Source: a virus
Reading direction: 5' to 3' (one strand)
Virus record (IMG/VR): IMGVR_UViG_3300031999_001962
Span: 1 to 45,019 of that record
Length of the DNA stretch: 45,019 nucleotides
In this document: positions 23,184 to 33,536 of the stretch, piece by piece
Layout: each line of letters opens with the position of its first letter
How positions within the stretch are numbered: the stretch's first letter is position 1
Translations under genes and position numbers: made by a program
The notes under the pieces: model-generated
What the model was told of the DNA's origin: nothing
Database searches by the model: none
Seen by the model: only the letters and a program-made list of their open reading frames with translations

Positions 23184-26100
23184 ACAGTTAGAACTTCCTT
23201 TTGTAATCACACTCGATAATCAAGGGTCTGTCTCTATAATTAATTTTGGAGACGATTACGTTAATGCCACAGACAAGATGAAGGTGGCTACCGAGGGGGT
23301 AGGGGCGGCTGTTGGGGGGATGGAACAGACTACGATGAGTTTGCGCCAAGCTCTTTCAGCAACGGCAAAGGGGTTTCAAGAGGCTCAGGGATTTGCTGGA
23401 AAATTTGGTTTTGCTATAGATGTAGCGAAGGGCTTTATGGGGGGACTTAGTGAAGTAATGGCTGGTGTGAACCAGAAATTTGGTGGATTTATAAATTCAT
23501 TTACACAGAGTGGTCAAGCTATACAACAAATAGGAATGAAACTTACTGCCATATTTACGCTTATTACTGCGGGTGCGGTTATGGCAACAAAACAGGCGTT
23601 GGCTTATGCTGAAAGTCTTTGGTATATGCATCAACGGACTGGTGTTTCTGTAGAAGACTTGTCTGCTTTGCAACTGGCTGCGGCAAAGTCTGGGGTTTCT
23701 TTACAGTATGTTGGATATGGTATGCAACAACTTGGTAGAAATATGGCGATGGCAGAAAAACAAACATCTTTGATGGCAAAGACATTTAAAAAGTACGGTA
23801 TTGAACTTGTGGATGTTGCAACAAAGCAGAAAAGAAATATTAAAGACGTTCTTATGGATGTTTCAAAAACACTTGCTGAAATGGACGATGTAGGAAAGAA
23901 GTTACAAGTTTCACAAATATTAATGGGTAGGTATGGAAGAGCATTGATTCCATTTTTGAATCTTGGTCCGGAAGGATTAAAAGAAGCTATGAAAGCGGCG
24001 GAAGAACTTGGAGCGGTTATTAGTGAGAAGACCGCTAGGGCCGCAGAAGACTTTAGTGGAAAAATGGAGGAGATGAAACTTGGTCTTAAAGGTGTTTATT
24101 ATCAACTACTTGATGAGATGCTTCCTACCTTAAAATCATATGTGAGTTGGATAGTTGAGGTTGTTAAGAGTATGAATGGCTGGATAGGAAAACATAAAGA
24201 GGCTGCCGGAGCCATCGCTTCTACCGGAGTAAAGGCTGTTTTGCTTATGACGGCTGTATCTCCATTGATAGCCATTTTTGGTACTCTTATGAGTACGGTA
24301 AATAATGCCACTCAAGTTTTGGCTAGGTATATAGTTAATCTTAAGGGTGTAAAAGATGCATCGGAAGCGGCAAGATTGTCTACATTGGCTATGAATAAAG
24401 CAGCTGCTTTTATTGGCTGGGCTGGAATTATTACGCTCGTTATTGGTGGATTGGTAACTCTGTATAATTATCTTACAAAAGTTAATGAGTACAAGATGCA
24501 TGGGAATCCTCTTAAAGAATGGGGAGAAAATGTTGATAAAGAACTTAGAGCTGCCAGAAAAAAACTTAAAGAGTTTGGTGACGAAGATAATATGTTCAAG
24601 CCCGTCAAAGAAGAGCCAAATTCTACTAAATCTGCCAATAGTAAAAACGTAATTTCAAAAATTGTAGATGTTGGAAATGATATAACAGACGGAATAGATA
24701 CTTTTGCTAATAATATACTTGATACTACTGAGGGAGGAATTAAATGGATTGAAAATGCGGTTATAGATGCATCACAATTTTTTATGCGTATCGGAGATGC
24801 AGGAACTAAAGCTGTAAATAGTTGGTTTGGGGTTTATTCAGAAGAAGAAAAAAAGGCAAGAGCTGCCAGAATATTATCAGTTAAGGCATTTCAATACGCT
24901 TTAAAATTATCGGGTACGACTCTGGAAGGAATAGAAAAAGAATTTGGTAAGGGAGAAGATGGAGTAAATAAATTTTTTCTTGCTGTGGCAAGCGGGGCAA
25001 AAAATAATATATCTGTTTTAAGTTATTTAGAGCAGTTTCAACCTGATTTTCTTTCCGCCGTTAAAACGGATGAATTGAAAAAGAGAATAAAACAATTAGA
25101 TGATGACCTTAGTAATCTCGGTGTAAAAACAATAAAAGATTTAAATGATACTCTAGATTTGAATATAGAAAATTTAGAAAGACTTAGTAAGGCGGGCTTG
25201 CTTACAGTTGATATGACAAATGCACTCGTAGTTTCTATTACAAAAGGAAAAATGGCTCTTGGACAAGCTTATACGATAGAGGAAGCATATTCTCTTCTTG
25301 TAGAAGAGGGACTTAAAGATAAAGAAAAACAAGAAAAAGCGTATACCCTTATAGAAAAACAACTGAAGGGTGTACATGATGAATATGTTCGTGGAAAGAT
25401 ATCTTTACAGACATATACCGAGCAAACTAAAAAATTAACTCTTCAGCAAGCCCTTCTAGCTATAGAGCAAGGAAAATCCCTATCTGCAAGCCAGAAAGGA
25501 GCTATAACTGCTTCTTACGGTATTACAACTGTGGAAGAGCAAAAAACAGAAACAGTCAAGTTACAAATAGCCCTTGACTCAATTAATGCTGAATTTTCGC
25601 GCACAGGAAATGTTAATAAGTATGTTGCTTCCCTTAAGGCTCTTGGAGGAGCTGCGGGTAAAGGAACCGATGAATTTAAAAACCTGATTCAAACTACATT
25701 AACTCCATTTGAAAGGTCTTTCAAAAATATTGATGAGTATGCACAACAGATTATAACTGTTTTTGATAATCTTAAAGAAAAGCAAAGGGAGTGGGCTGAC
25801 TGGGGCAAGGACCAGTTCAAGTCTTGGGTAACTGGAGCGGTGTCGGCGGCAAAGGAAAGTGGAAAGGCTTTGCTGGATATAGAGACTGAACTTGCTAGTT
25901 ATGATAAGCCCGTATCTAAAAAACCAGTTACGGCTAAAACTGCAGCTTATCAGGGAGCGATAAAATTGGAGGAGGCTCGTCATGCCTCAGTCATGGCAGC
26001 TCTTACCGCAGAAGAACTCAAGTGGAACGAACTGTATGCTGAAAAGGCTAGGCTTATAGAAGACTACTATAAAAATGAAAAAATAAAGCTTGATTTAAGC

Positions 26101-28914
26101 TTGCAGTTGCGCATGAAGGATGCCGAGTTGGATTTAGCTAATGCTCAATTTCGCAGGGATTTAGCAGCCGAGAGTGACCCAAAAAAACAAGCGGACTTAC
26201 TCGCCGCGTTTAAAACACAAGCAGCAACGATAGGGGCCGCTTACGAAAGTTCTCTGGCCTCCGCTAAGGGGGCGGACCAAGCGAGATTGCTCGTCTGGAA
26301 AACTCAGTGGATGGACCCTATTATTAAAAATATTGTTAGACTCAAAGATAAAGAAATAGTTACAAATAAAGAAATGTATGCTAGGCTCAAAGAACTCAGA
26401 AAAAAGGGTGTTGGGGCTACTGCAGAAGAGATGGACGAGATAAAAAAACTTCATGAGGCTACGGCTACAGATATTAACTTTATTTGGTCTGCCGTATTCT
26501 CTGTCGCTGGGGGAATTTTCGGTACGGTTGGGCAGTCAATGGCTGATTCCGCTTCCCGAATGGTGGAAAATATTACGGACGATATGACTTATCTTCAAAA
26601 GCAGACAATACAAACAAAGGCAGCAGTGTTATCATCTTGGGGTCAGGTTGCCGTTGGAATTGGACAGATTGGGGGAAGGATTTCTGCTAAATTTGCAGAG
26701 ATAGCAGAGAATAATAAAAAATCCACAGTAAAAATAAAAGCTACAGTAACTGATATGCTGGTAGCGATTGGCCCCGAGCTTGCGGCTGCTCTTGGAACTT
26801 CTATTGGAAATGCTATGGGAGCAGCGGCTGGAAGAAGAACATATGCGGCTGAGGGTTCTGCTGTTGGTGGGCTGGTAGCTGGTATAGCTTTGGTAATTAT
26901 TGGTGGTGTTGGTGTGGCTGTTGTAGCCGCCGTTACTGCTGTTGCATCCCTTCTTGGCGGTATTCTTGGAGGGCTTTTCAAAAAATCAAAAACACAAGCC
27001 GAAAAAGATGCCGAAGAACTTGAAAAATATACAGACGCTCTAGTTGCAAAAATGAGCAGCTATGGAAAAATAACAAGAGAAACGGCGGCACAAGTAACAA
27101 GTCTGTATAAAGAAATGGGGAAGGCGGCTGCGGAAGCGTACAAGTTTTCAATTATGATTGAGGCTATGGGAGTTAATATTGGTAATATTAATGCCCTCTG
27201 GGGTAAGTCTATTGCTGCTCTTACCGAATACAACAAAGGAACGCTTAAAGCGGAGGAGGCCGCCGAGAGTTTAGGAAAATCCTTTGACCTTCTTTTGGCG
27301 GGGGCTGAAAGAATGGGAACTCTTGGTTCCAAGTCTATGACAACCTTTATCACTACGGTCATGCAGTCTGGACTAAAGGTCAAGGAAATTACAGATTATG
27401 TCTACGGGATGCTTGGAGTGACACAAAGAGGCACACTTTCTGCCGTTCAGGGATTACAAATGATGATTGCCGCAGCTGGTCCGGGACTGACAAAGTTGGC
27501 AGAAGAGCAGACGGCCCTGATGGAGAAGTTGGCAGATAATGCTCTCAAGCCGTGGGAAAGGATTCGTATTGAGGATAAGTTGAAGGCCATAAAGGATAAG
27601 ATGGCAGGTATGGCAGGGGATGTCGTTCCTGCTCTTGCGCGGATAGAACGGCAGGCTATGGCAACCTTCAATGCCATGACAAAGAACGGGGTCTCGTTTA
27701 TTGATGCTCTGAACTCTCTTGCGCCCGTGCTTGATGCAATAGTTGAAAAACACAAGTTAATGGGAACAACGGCAAGTTCTGCAATTACTGAACTACTTAA
27801 AATCCGTAACGTCCAGAAAGCCAACGAGGAGTTGTTCGCTGCGGTAGAGGGAAATCTAGCTGTTATGAATGCCCTTCTTAATACAGGGTCAATGACGCAG
27901 GAAATTTTCTCTGACTCCGAAGGGGCGATGCTTGATTATTACCAGAAGATGATGGAGGCTGGTCTTACGCAAAAGCAGTCGCTTTCCCAAATCGCCCCAA
28001 CCCTTGAGCGGTTGAGGTTCATGGAAGAGGAATATGGGTATCAGATTGACGATACTACTAAACATTTGATTGAGCAGGCCGAAGAACAGGGACTCATGTC
28101 TAAGAAGCAGCTTCAGACTAACGATATCATGATGGCTGGGTTCGGAGAGATAATCCGCGCCCTTGGCGGGGCTGTTCCTGAGGCGTTTAGAGAGTCTATG
28201 AAGCGGGTCAAGGAGTTTGGAGAAGAGGCTGCCTCGGCTGCTAAGGAGCAAGCTAGAGATGTTTCATTAGCTGCGGTGCAAGAAGCTGCGGATGCCCTGA
28301 AAAAAACTACTCCTCCTGAAACTCCTATTAATATTACCCCCGTTATAAAAACAGATGATTTATATGAGGTTTTACTACAGGCTGGCATGACCACAAAAGA
28401 AGCAATGGCAGAAGTTTCTTCTAGTACGCAGGCTGCAGTTGAAGATACTATTATCAAGATGTCGGCTATTACAAATCCGATTGACGATATGATTGCGAGA
28501 GTTGTGACGGCGACAGAAGCCATGAATACCCTTGGGAAGAGTATTAACGACTTGCCAACTCCTTCTGCAGAAGTCAATGTTTCGGCAAATGGAGAGGATG
28601 TCATACAGGCAAAGGAGGGGGGTACTTGGCAGATGGGTAGTAAGTCACAGCTCTTCCGGATGCATCCCGGAGAAGTCGTTAAGGTTGCCGCCCGAGGGGA
28701 TGACACGGGGGAAATTAGGAAAATCCTCAGCGACCTTGTGATAGCTATCCGGGCAGGGTCGTCTAAGGTCGAGGTTAATAATGAGTTCAATGTCTCTACC
28801 ATAGATGCAGATTCTTTTGACGCTGTTATTAGAAAGAAAATCGTCCCTCAGCTTGAGGCTATGTCGAAAAGAGAAACATTCCTGACTCATCCAAAGAGTG
28901 TTCGGGGGTACTAA
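23173..28914 (+). CDS. tape measure protein
   Basis: 1913 residues, the longest gene in the window. It has long helical stretches, a tape-measure-type N-terminal region (LSALQLAAAKSGVSLQYVGY, then GRYGRALIPFLNLG), membrane segments near residues 115-135 (LTAIFTLITAGAVMATKQAL) and 1230-1265 (VAGIALVIIGGVGVAVVAAV), and coiled coils. Such proteins fix tail length (about 1.5 angstrom per residue, so near 290 nm if fully extended) and help DNA cross the inner membrane. The central third is much more AT-rich in codons than the ends, possibly a recombined piece. No peptidase or lysozyme motif was recognised. Two TAGGAAAATC repeats lie at 27272 and 28716. Confidence 0.9.
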   Translation: MANEQLELPFVITLDNQGSVSIINFGDDYVNATDKMKVATEGVGAAVGGMEQTTMSLRQALSATAKGFQEAQGFAGKFGFAIDVAKGFMGGLSEVMAGVNQKFGGFINSFTQSGQAIQQIGMKLTAIFTLITAGAVMATKQALAYAESLWYMHQRTGVSVEDLSALQLAAAKSGVSLQYVGYGMQQLGRNMAMAEKQTSLMAKTFKKYGIELVDVATKQKRNIKDVLMDVSKTLAEMDDVGKKLQVSQILMGRYGRALIPFLNLGPEGLKEAMKAAEELGAVISEKTARAAEDFSGKMEEMKLGLKGVYYQLLDEMLPTLKSYVSWIVEVVKSMNGWIGKHKEAAGAIASTGVKAVLLMTAVSPLIAIFGTLMSTVNNATQVLARYIVNLKGVKDASEAARLSTLAMNKAAAFIGWAGIITLVIGGLVTLYNYLTKVNEYKMHGNPLKEWGENVDKELRAARKKLKEFGDEDNMFKPVKEEPNSTKSANSKNVISKIVDVGNDITDGIDTFANNILDTTEGGIKWIENAVIDASQFFMRIGDAGTKAVNSWFGVYSEEEKKARAARILSVKAFQYALKLSGTTLEGIEKEFGKGEDGVNKFFLAVASGAKNNISVLSYLEQFQPDFLSAVKTDELKKRIKQLDDDLSNLGVKTIKDLNDTLDLNIENLERLSKAGLLTVDMTNALVVSITKGKMALGQAYTIEEAYSLLVEEGLKDKEKQEKAYTLIEKQLKGVHDEYVRGKISLQTYTEQTKKLTLQQALLAIEQGKSLSASQKGAITASYGITTVEEQKTETVKLQIALDSINAEFSRTGNVNKYVASLKALGGAAGKGTDEFKNLIQTTLTPFERSFKNIDEYAQQIITVFDNLKEKQREWADWGKDQFKSWVTGAVSAAKESGKALLDIETELASYDKPVSKKPVTAKTAAYQGAIKLEEARHASVMAALTAEELKWNELYAEKARLIEDYYKNEKIKLDLSLQLRMKDAELDLANAQFRRDLAAESDPKKQADLLAAFKTQAATIGAAYESSLASAKGADQARLLVWKTQWMDPIIKNIVRLKDKEIVTNKEMYARLKELRKKGVGATAEEMDEIKKLHEATATDINFIWSAVFSVAGGIFGTVGQSMADSASRMVENITDDMTYLQKQTIQTKAAVLSSWGQVAVGIGQIGGRISAKFAEIAENNKKSTVKIKATVTDMLVAIGPELAAALGTSIGNAMGAAAGRRTYAAEGSAVGGLVAGIALVIIGGVGVAVVAAVTAVASLLGGILGGLFKKSKTQAEKDAEELEKYTDALVAKMSSYGKITRETAAQVTSLYKEMGKAAAEAYKFSIMIEAMGVNIGNINALWGKSIAALTEYNKGTLKAEEAAESLGKSFDLLLAGAERMGTLGSKSMTTFITTVMQSGLKVKEITDYVYGMLGVTQRGTLSAVQGLQMMIAAAGPGLTKLAEEQTALMEKLADNALKPWERIRIEDKLKAIKDKMAGMAGDVVPALARIERQAMATFNAMTKNGVSFIDALNSLAPVLDAIVEKHKLMGTTASSAITELLKIRNVQKANEELFAAVEGNLAVMNALLNTGSMTQEIFSDSEGAMLDYYQKMMEAGLTQKQSLSQIAPTLERLRFMEEEYGYQIDDTTKHLIEQAEEQGLMSKKQLQTNDIMMAGFGEIIRALGGAVPEAFRESMKRVKEFGEEAASAAKEQARDVSLAAVQEAADALKKTTPPETPINITPVIKTDDLYEVLLQAGMTTKEAMAEVSSSTQAAVEDTIIKMSAITNPIDDMIARVVTATEAMNTLGKSINDLPTPSAEVNVSANGEDVIQAKEGGTWQMGSKSQLFRMHPGEVVKVAARGDDTGEIRKILSDLVIAIRAGSSKVEVNNEFNVSTIDADSFDAVIRKKIVPQLEAMSKRETFLTHPKSVRGY

Positions 28915-29676
28915 ATGAAATGCCGATTTATGTACAATAATCAGTGGGTTCCTAGTGTGGTTACTGGTTCTTCGGCTGACCCCAATTTTCCTGTATCGAA
29001 TTCTCAGCACCGTTGGTTCACAAGAACTTGGAGGTCAGAAACAGGACAAGTTAGCGACCAATATTTAATTTGTGATAGGGGTACTCCGCTTCCGTCCAAT
29101 AACGTGATGGTTTTTATAACGAAGTTCAATAATTTTAGTCCAACTGCGGTTGTAAAGATTCAGGGGAACGCATCGAATTCTTGGGGTGGACCCTCTTATG
29201 ATTATACATTTCCCGTAATTAACAACGATGTTATGATACAGTTTCTAGGGGCTGATTATTATTATCAATACTGGAGACATTTTATAGACGACGATTCTAA
29301 TACTGATAGCTATATTGAGGTTGGTCTGAATTATCTTGGTCCGTACTTTGAACCGACTAGAAACTATGATTATGGAGAGCAACTTCCTCAGCTTGACCCT
29401 AGTTCTATCCGGGCCAGCGAGGGCGGACAATTATCGTCTGTAGTTAAAGATAAGTATTGGACTAAATCGTTTAAATTCTCCAACGTCACTCCACTAGAGA
29501 AACCATACTTTCAGCTTGTTTTTGATTCGGCAGGAACTCATAAGGGGTTTTTCTTTACAGAAGATACCTTAGACCCGTATGTCACTACTAATTATGTAAG
29601 ATTTTTTAAATTTGATTGGACCTATGTGAACTGGAACAACTGGACTCTTGATGTCGGCCTTGAAAAAATGAGGTAA
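28915..29676 (+). CDS. distal tail-type protein
   Basis: 253 residues starting directly after the tape-measure stop. It is rich in aromatic residues and beta strands (for example HRWFTRTWRSETGQVSDQYL, then KYWTKSFKFSNVTPLEKPYF). This looks like a jelly-roll or carbohydrate-binding-like fold of the type found in distal tail or minor tail proteins. No family motif was recognised; the call rests on position between tape measure and hub. The start ATG has no strong ribosome-binding site, so it may depend on coupling. Confidence 0.55.
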   Translation: MKCRFMYNNQWVPSVVTGSSADPNFPVSNSQHRWFTRTWRSETGQVSDQYLICDRGTPLPSNNVMVFITKFNNFSPTAVVKIQGNASNSWGGPSYDYTFPVINNDVMIQFLGADYYYQYWRHFIDDDSNTDSYIEVGLNYLGPYFEPTRNYDYGEQLPQLDPSSIRASEGGQLSSVVKDKYWTKSFKFSNVTPLEKPYFQLVFDSAGTHKGFFFTEDTLDPYVTTNYVRFFKFDWTYVNWNNWTLDVGLEKMR

Positions 29677-29678
29677 GA

Positions 29679-32216
29679 ATGCCCGACATTGACATATCTG
29701 TAGTTGATATAATATCAGTTTCTCAGACTAGCACACTTGTTCTCTCTGATATTATTGTTCCGGTGCTTTCTAGCACAGTAACCATATCTGAATCAAAAAA
29801 TTTGAGTAGTGGAACTATCGTTATTCCAACTCGTATTGCCACAATAGTGGTACAAGATGTAAATTCAACTCTTCTTCCTGAATACTTTCTTTCTGTTGCA
29901 GAAAGCAACATTATTGTATCAGAGAAAGGGTTTACTTCCGGATTACTCTCATCTTTTCAGCTCTTGGCGGCGGAACCCGATATAGGGAGAGTATTTATTG
30001 TTGAAGTTCATGCGGGCAGGGAAATAGAAGGAGAATCTTGGGTTGATTCTTCGGGGGCTTGGTCAATTCCATTCAGTTCATTTACATACGGAGAAGTAGA
30101 TGCTGTTGAAGAAGGAGCAGTTAAGGGTGGTGTATATGCCTTGATATCCTACACTCCGACTGCTAGTATCGGAGCTTGTCAAAGTACCGCTTCGTCATTC
30201 TACTTTGATTTTAATAATCAAACTCTTTATATTCATACGTCTGGAAATAACAGTCCGGCAACCCAAACCGGAGGAATTTATGATTATTGTATTATAGCAA
30301 GATTTAATGTTTGTTTTACAAACAGACAACCCAAAGATAATAGGGTTATTTATAGTCCTAAATCCGTAGCCAATCCTACATTATCATTGCATGAAGTTTA
30401 TTATCTTCCTTATCTGAACGATGAATCATTTCCGACAATAACTCAAGGAGTTGGAGATTACTATATTGGAGACTTGCAGATACAATTTGGCTCTTTGACT
30501 TTTGTTAATGATGGTTGGTTGTACTGGGCATTTGAATCAATAATATGGCACAATGCTTCAGTCTACGTTAAAGTTGCAGAAGAAGGCTCCCCTTATTCCG
30601 ATTTTGAGACCTTATTTATAGGGATTGTAAGAAATCCTACTATCAATGATGAGCAAGCGGAGTTTGAAGTCACTGATAGTAGGGTCAATGAACTTAGGGA
30701 CATACCCCTGACGACATTTGACCCTCTACTTCCCGAATATCAATATACTGAGGAAAGTAGTTATGGCTCTCCTATTCCAATTCCGTTTGGTACATGCAAA
30801 GGAATAATTGCAGTACAATCCAACCAGTCTATATACAAATATAAAATTTCTGCTTACCCAATAGAGGAAGTGACAAATGTTTACCGTGGCGGAGTTTTAT
30901 TAACTCCTTCGGATTACTCTGTAAATCTTACTGACGCAACAATAACTTTAGTCAATAACATCAACGACCTTGTTGTTACCTGCGATGTCAAGGGAGTAAA
31001 GTGTTCTAGTTCTGGAACGTGGTCGGAGCTATTTGGGGATGGTGTTTTTTTTATTCTTAATACTCTTAACTCAATACCATATGAAAATATAGATATTTCG
31101 TCTTTGCTGGCACTTAATGCGGCTCGGACAGCAAAGATGGGGTTCTATCTAGATTCTTCGATGCCAGCTTTGGACCTTATACGAATCTTCCAGCAATCGG
31201 CTGTTTTCCATTGTATTCCGAGAATGGATGGCGTTTGGACGTTTAAATACTATACCTCTGCCATGGAGGGGGCTGTCAGAGTTTATAAAGAGGATTTAGA
31301 AAAACTTGGCCTAAAGTATTCTACTGATGGAACATATCATACTGTCATATTAAATTATGATAAAAACTGCGGAACTGGGGAGCTAAAGAAAGTTACTGTT
31401 TTTGATGACAAGGTAAAATATCGATATAAGGAAAAGGGTGTTCTTACGGTAGAAACAGCCCTTTACGACCCGACAGAAGCTACTCTTTTGGCTACTTTTT
31501 ATCTGGCGATGGTAAAAGTCCCTCCAAAATCCGTTGAAGGTATTATGGGGATGGACGGATTCAATCTTCTTCCATCCGATAAGATTATTATTTCCAAGAC
31601 TATAAAGGACTCTAATGGAAATGACATAACCGTTCTTGCTGATGCAGTTTATCGCGTTCTTGAGTTTCAGAAGAACTTAGCCCCAGCCAGTACTGGTTTC
31701 TCGGGAGTAGACGACTCTCAGTCTTATGGAAATTACCATGCCGATACTGCCTACCAAGATTCACACGAAGCCGTTTACACAGACATATCCTCTGTTGAGC
31801 ATGCTGATGCTGACCACGGAGATGTTGCCCATGCAGATGTGGACCACGGAGACGCTTACACAGATAATTATTCAGATTATCATACGGATTTAGGGCATTG
31901 GGCGCATTTGGAACATGTAGATTATACTATGCACCCTGACCATTATGATTATTTGGATGGTGAAAAAGTTAGTACTTGGATGGGACCACCGGAACCTCCG
32001 TTTATTAATTGGTATGATTATGGAGATACTGGAATTTGGTATCTGTGGGATGATGCAAGTGGTTATTCTGATGAAGCAACTCGTATTTTTGTGGAACACC
32101 AAAATATTATGGAGGTTATTGTTGGTCACTTGGATACTCCTCATATTGACTGCGCACATGGGGATTCTTACGCAGACGTTCATACTGATATGTCTCACGC
32201 AGATTCTCAGTTCTAG
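29679..32216 (+). CDS. tail hub / baseplate-like protein with C-terminal His-x-Asp repeats
   Basis: 845 residues. Residues 1-90 are a repeated beta motif (ISVSQTSTLVLSDII, then VTISESKNL) also found in 43844-45019. The middle (about 100-680) looks like a tail-hub or tail-tip scaffold with many strands (for example FESIIWHNASVYVKVAEEGS, FGTCKGIIAVQSNQSIYKY). The end (about 684-845) is very unusual: tens of His-x-Asp and Tyr-x-Asp units such as HADADHGDVAHADVDHGDAY, interrupted by a Trp/Pro/Tyr-rich segment, ending SHADSQF. These could bind metals along a fibre or be a substrate of the radical SAM enzyme encoded 10 bases downstream. Hub call is moderate; the repeats are seen directly. Confidence 0.65.
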   Translation: MPDIDISVVDIISVSQTSTLVLSDIIVPVLSSTVTISESKNLSSGTIVIPTRIATIVVQDVNSTLLPEYFLSVAESNIIVSEKGFTSGLLSSFQLLAAEPDIGRVFIVEVHAGREIEGESWVDSSGAWSIPFSSFTYGEVDAVEEGAVKGGVYALISYTPTASIGACQSTASSFYFDFNNQTLYIHTSGNNSPATQTGGIYDYCIIARFNVCFTNRQPKDNRVIYSPKSVANPTLSLHEVYYLPYLNDESFPTITQGVGDYYIGDLQIQFGSLTFVNDGWLYWAFESIIWHNASVYVKVAEEGSPYSDFETLFIGIVRNPTINDEQAEFEVTDSRVNELRDIPLTTFDPLLPEYQYTEESSYGSPIPIPFGTCKGIIAVQSNQSIYKYKISAYPIEEVTNVYRGGVLLTPSDYSVNLTDATITLVNNINDLVVTCDVKGVKCSSSGTWSELFGDGVFFILNTLNSIPYENIDISSLLALNAARTAKMGFYLDSSMPALDLIRIFQQSAVFHCIPRMDGVWTFKYYTSAMEGAVRVYKEDLEKLGLKYSTDGTYHTVILNYDKNCGTGELKKVTVFDDKVKYRYKEKGVLTVETALYDPTEATLLATFYLAMVKVPPKSVEGIMGMDGFNLLPSDKIIISKTIKDSNGNDITVLADAVYRVLEFQKNLAPASTGFSGVDDSQSYGNYHADTAYQDSHEAVYTDISSVEHADADHGDVAHADVDHGDAYTDNYSDYHTDLGHWAHLEHVDYTMHPDHYDYLDGEKVSTWMGPPEPPFINWYDYGDTGIWYLWDDASGYSDEATRIFVEHQNIMEVIVGHLDTPHIDCAHGDSYADVHTDMSHADSQF
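31729..32213 (+). repeat. His-x-Asp repeat region at the end of the tail protein
   Basis: The last 160 codons of 29679-32216 encode short repeats of the form H-(A/G/T)-D and Y-x-D, first at 31729-31962 and again at 32141-32213. They are degenerate at the DNA level (GAT/GAC and CAT/CAC are mixed), so they are kept for their protein sequence, not as a recent DNA expansion. Confidence 0.85.
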
Positions 32217-32225
32217 GGTAGCAAT

Positions 32226-33536
32226 ATGGGATACAATATAAAAATCCTTAATTGTAATGGTCTTTGCGGTTCGTGTTACGAAACAAAAATACGAGATAGA
32301 GTAGGATTTAAAAAGTACGACATTGATAAAATACTTAAAAGACTCAGAGAAGAAAGTAATAAAGTATCAAAGGACGACAGGAACGACAGAAAAAAGAGGG
32401 CAACCCCTTGTTTTCATGGCGGGGAACCTATGTTAGTTCCAATAGAAGATTTTAATAAAATTTTAGAAACAACATATGAGTTGTGGGGAAGAACTACGAT
32501 ACAGACAAATGGACTTCTTTTAACCGAGAAGCACATTGATATTTTTAAACAGTTTCAAACACATATAGGGTTTAGCCTAGATGGAGATACATCTAAACTT
32601 AACTTTGGTAGGTGGAATAGCCGATTTGTTCCGGTTAATGAAATAGAGGAAGGAACAAAGCTTGTTCTTCAGAATATGAAAAAATGCTCGGATGCTGGAC
32701 TGTCTATTAGTGTAATATCGGTTCTGCGGCAGTATAATGCCTCAAAAGAATCCTTACCGGAATTCATAAAGTTTCTTCTCCGGCTGAAGAATGAATTTAA
32801 TTGCACCAGCGTTAGAACAAATGAGGGGGTTGTCTACGACAAGAAAAAATTTCCATACGAAGAACTTGATTCCGGCTCCCTTGGATATTCTTTTTCTGTT
32901 CTTTCTGATACTTGCTTTTCTGACCCCGCCCTTGATTGGCAGCCTTATCGGGATGTTGTTGACCTAATGCTGGGGCATATGCAACAAACCTGTGTTTTTA
33001 CTGAATGTGATATATGGAAAACATCTTCAGAAACAACAATCGATGAGGAAGGTAATCTAGGTAATTGTTTAAAGGGTGGAGGGGCGATTGACGGTATTCA
33101 GGTACTGGCAGCTGATTCTTACGCCAGCGAGCGTTATCTGGCCCTTGCTCAAACTCCTCAAGCTTTTGGAGGATGTAAAGACTGTAAGTTTTGGATGATA
33201 TGCAAAGGGGGGTGTCCGGGAGAGGCAATTGATGATGACTGGAGAAACAAAACTCGTTTTTGTCTGGCTTGGAAAACTCTGTTCAGTCATATAGAGAATA
33301 AAATTATAGGCTTGTTTCCTAATATGCTAACCTTGTCTGGTAATAAACTGTTTCCTTCTCCTGCTGTAGCTGTGGCAAATTTAATGCCCGGAGGAAGTAG
33401 TTGGAGGTCCGATAGAAGGTTGACTGAAAATCAACTGAAGACAATTAAGGATGGAAAATCATTAAATTCTACTCTTTCTCCTTACAAAGATTGTCCTCAT
33501 GGGGACCATACTGACAGAGTAAAGGCAGGAGTTTAA
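32226..33536 (+). CDS. radical SAM/SPASM enzyme, anaerobic-sulfatase-maturase-like
   Basis: 436 residues. The radical SAM motif is at the very start, C10-x3-C14-x2-C17 in LNCNGLCGSCYE, followed by CFHGGEPML and the substrate-sheet motif GFSLDG. The C-terminal GGCKDCKFWMICKGGCPGEA plus RFC is a SPASM domain carrying auxiliary iron-sulfur clusters. This architecture is that of peptide- and protein-modifying radical SAM enzymes. It lies directly after the tail protein with His-x-Asp repeats and before a Cys-rich protein, so the tail protein is the obvious candidate substrate. Its own last residues (CPHGDHTD) echo the H-x-D motif. Between SAM and SPASM domains there is an insertion of about 30 residues with no clear match. 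Enzyme class is confident; substrate is inference. Confidence 0.88.
   Translation: MGYNIKILNCNGLCGSCYETKIRDRVGFKKYDIDKILKRLREESNKVSKDDRNDRKKRATPCFHGGEPMLVPIEDFNKILETTYELWGRTTIQTNGLLLTEKHIDIFKQFQTHIGFSLDGDTSKLNFGRWNSRFVPVNEIEEGTKLVLQNMKKCSDAGLSISVISVLRQYNASKESLPEFIKFLLRLKNEFNCTSVRTNEGVVYDKKKFPYEELDSGSLGYSFSVLSDTCFSDPALDWQPYRDVVDLMLGHMQQTCVFTECDIWKTSSETTIDEEGNLGNCLKGGGAIDGIQVLAADSYASERYLALAQTPQAFGGCKDCKFWMICKGGCPGEAIDDDWRNKTRFCLAWKTLFSHIENKIIGLFPNMLTLSGNKLFPSPAVAVANLMPGGSSWRSDRRLTENQLKTIKDGKSLNSTLSPYKDCPHGDHTDRVKAGV

Noticed and set aside
28113-28802. Antisense frame of 229 codons at the end of the tape measure
   Set aside because: It lies wholly inside the tape-measure gene and has no start signals; treated as a shadow.
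31729-32213. CRISPR-like or tandem DNA repeat
   Set aside because: The units repeat only at protein level, differ in codons, and have no spacers.
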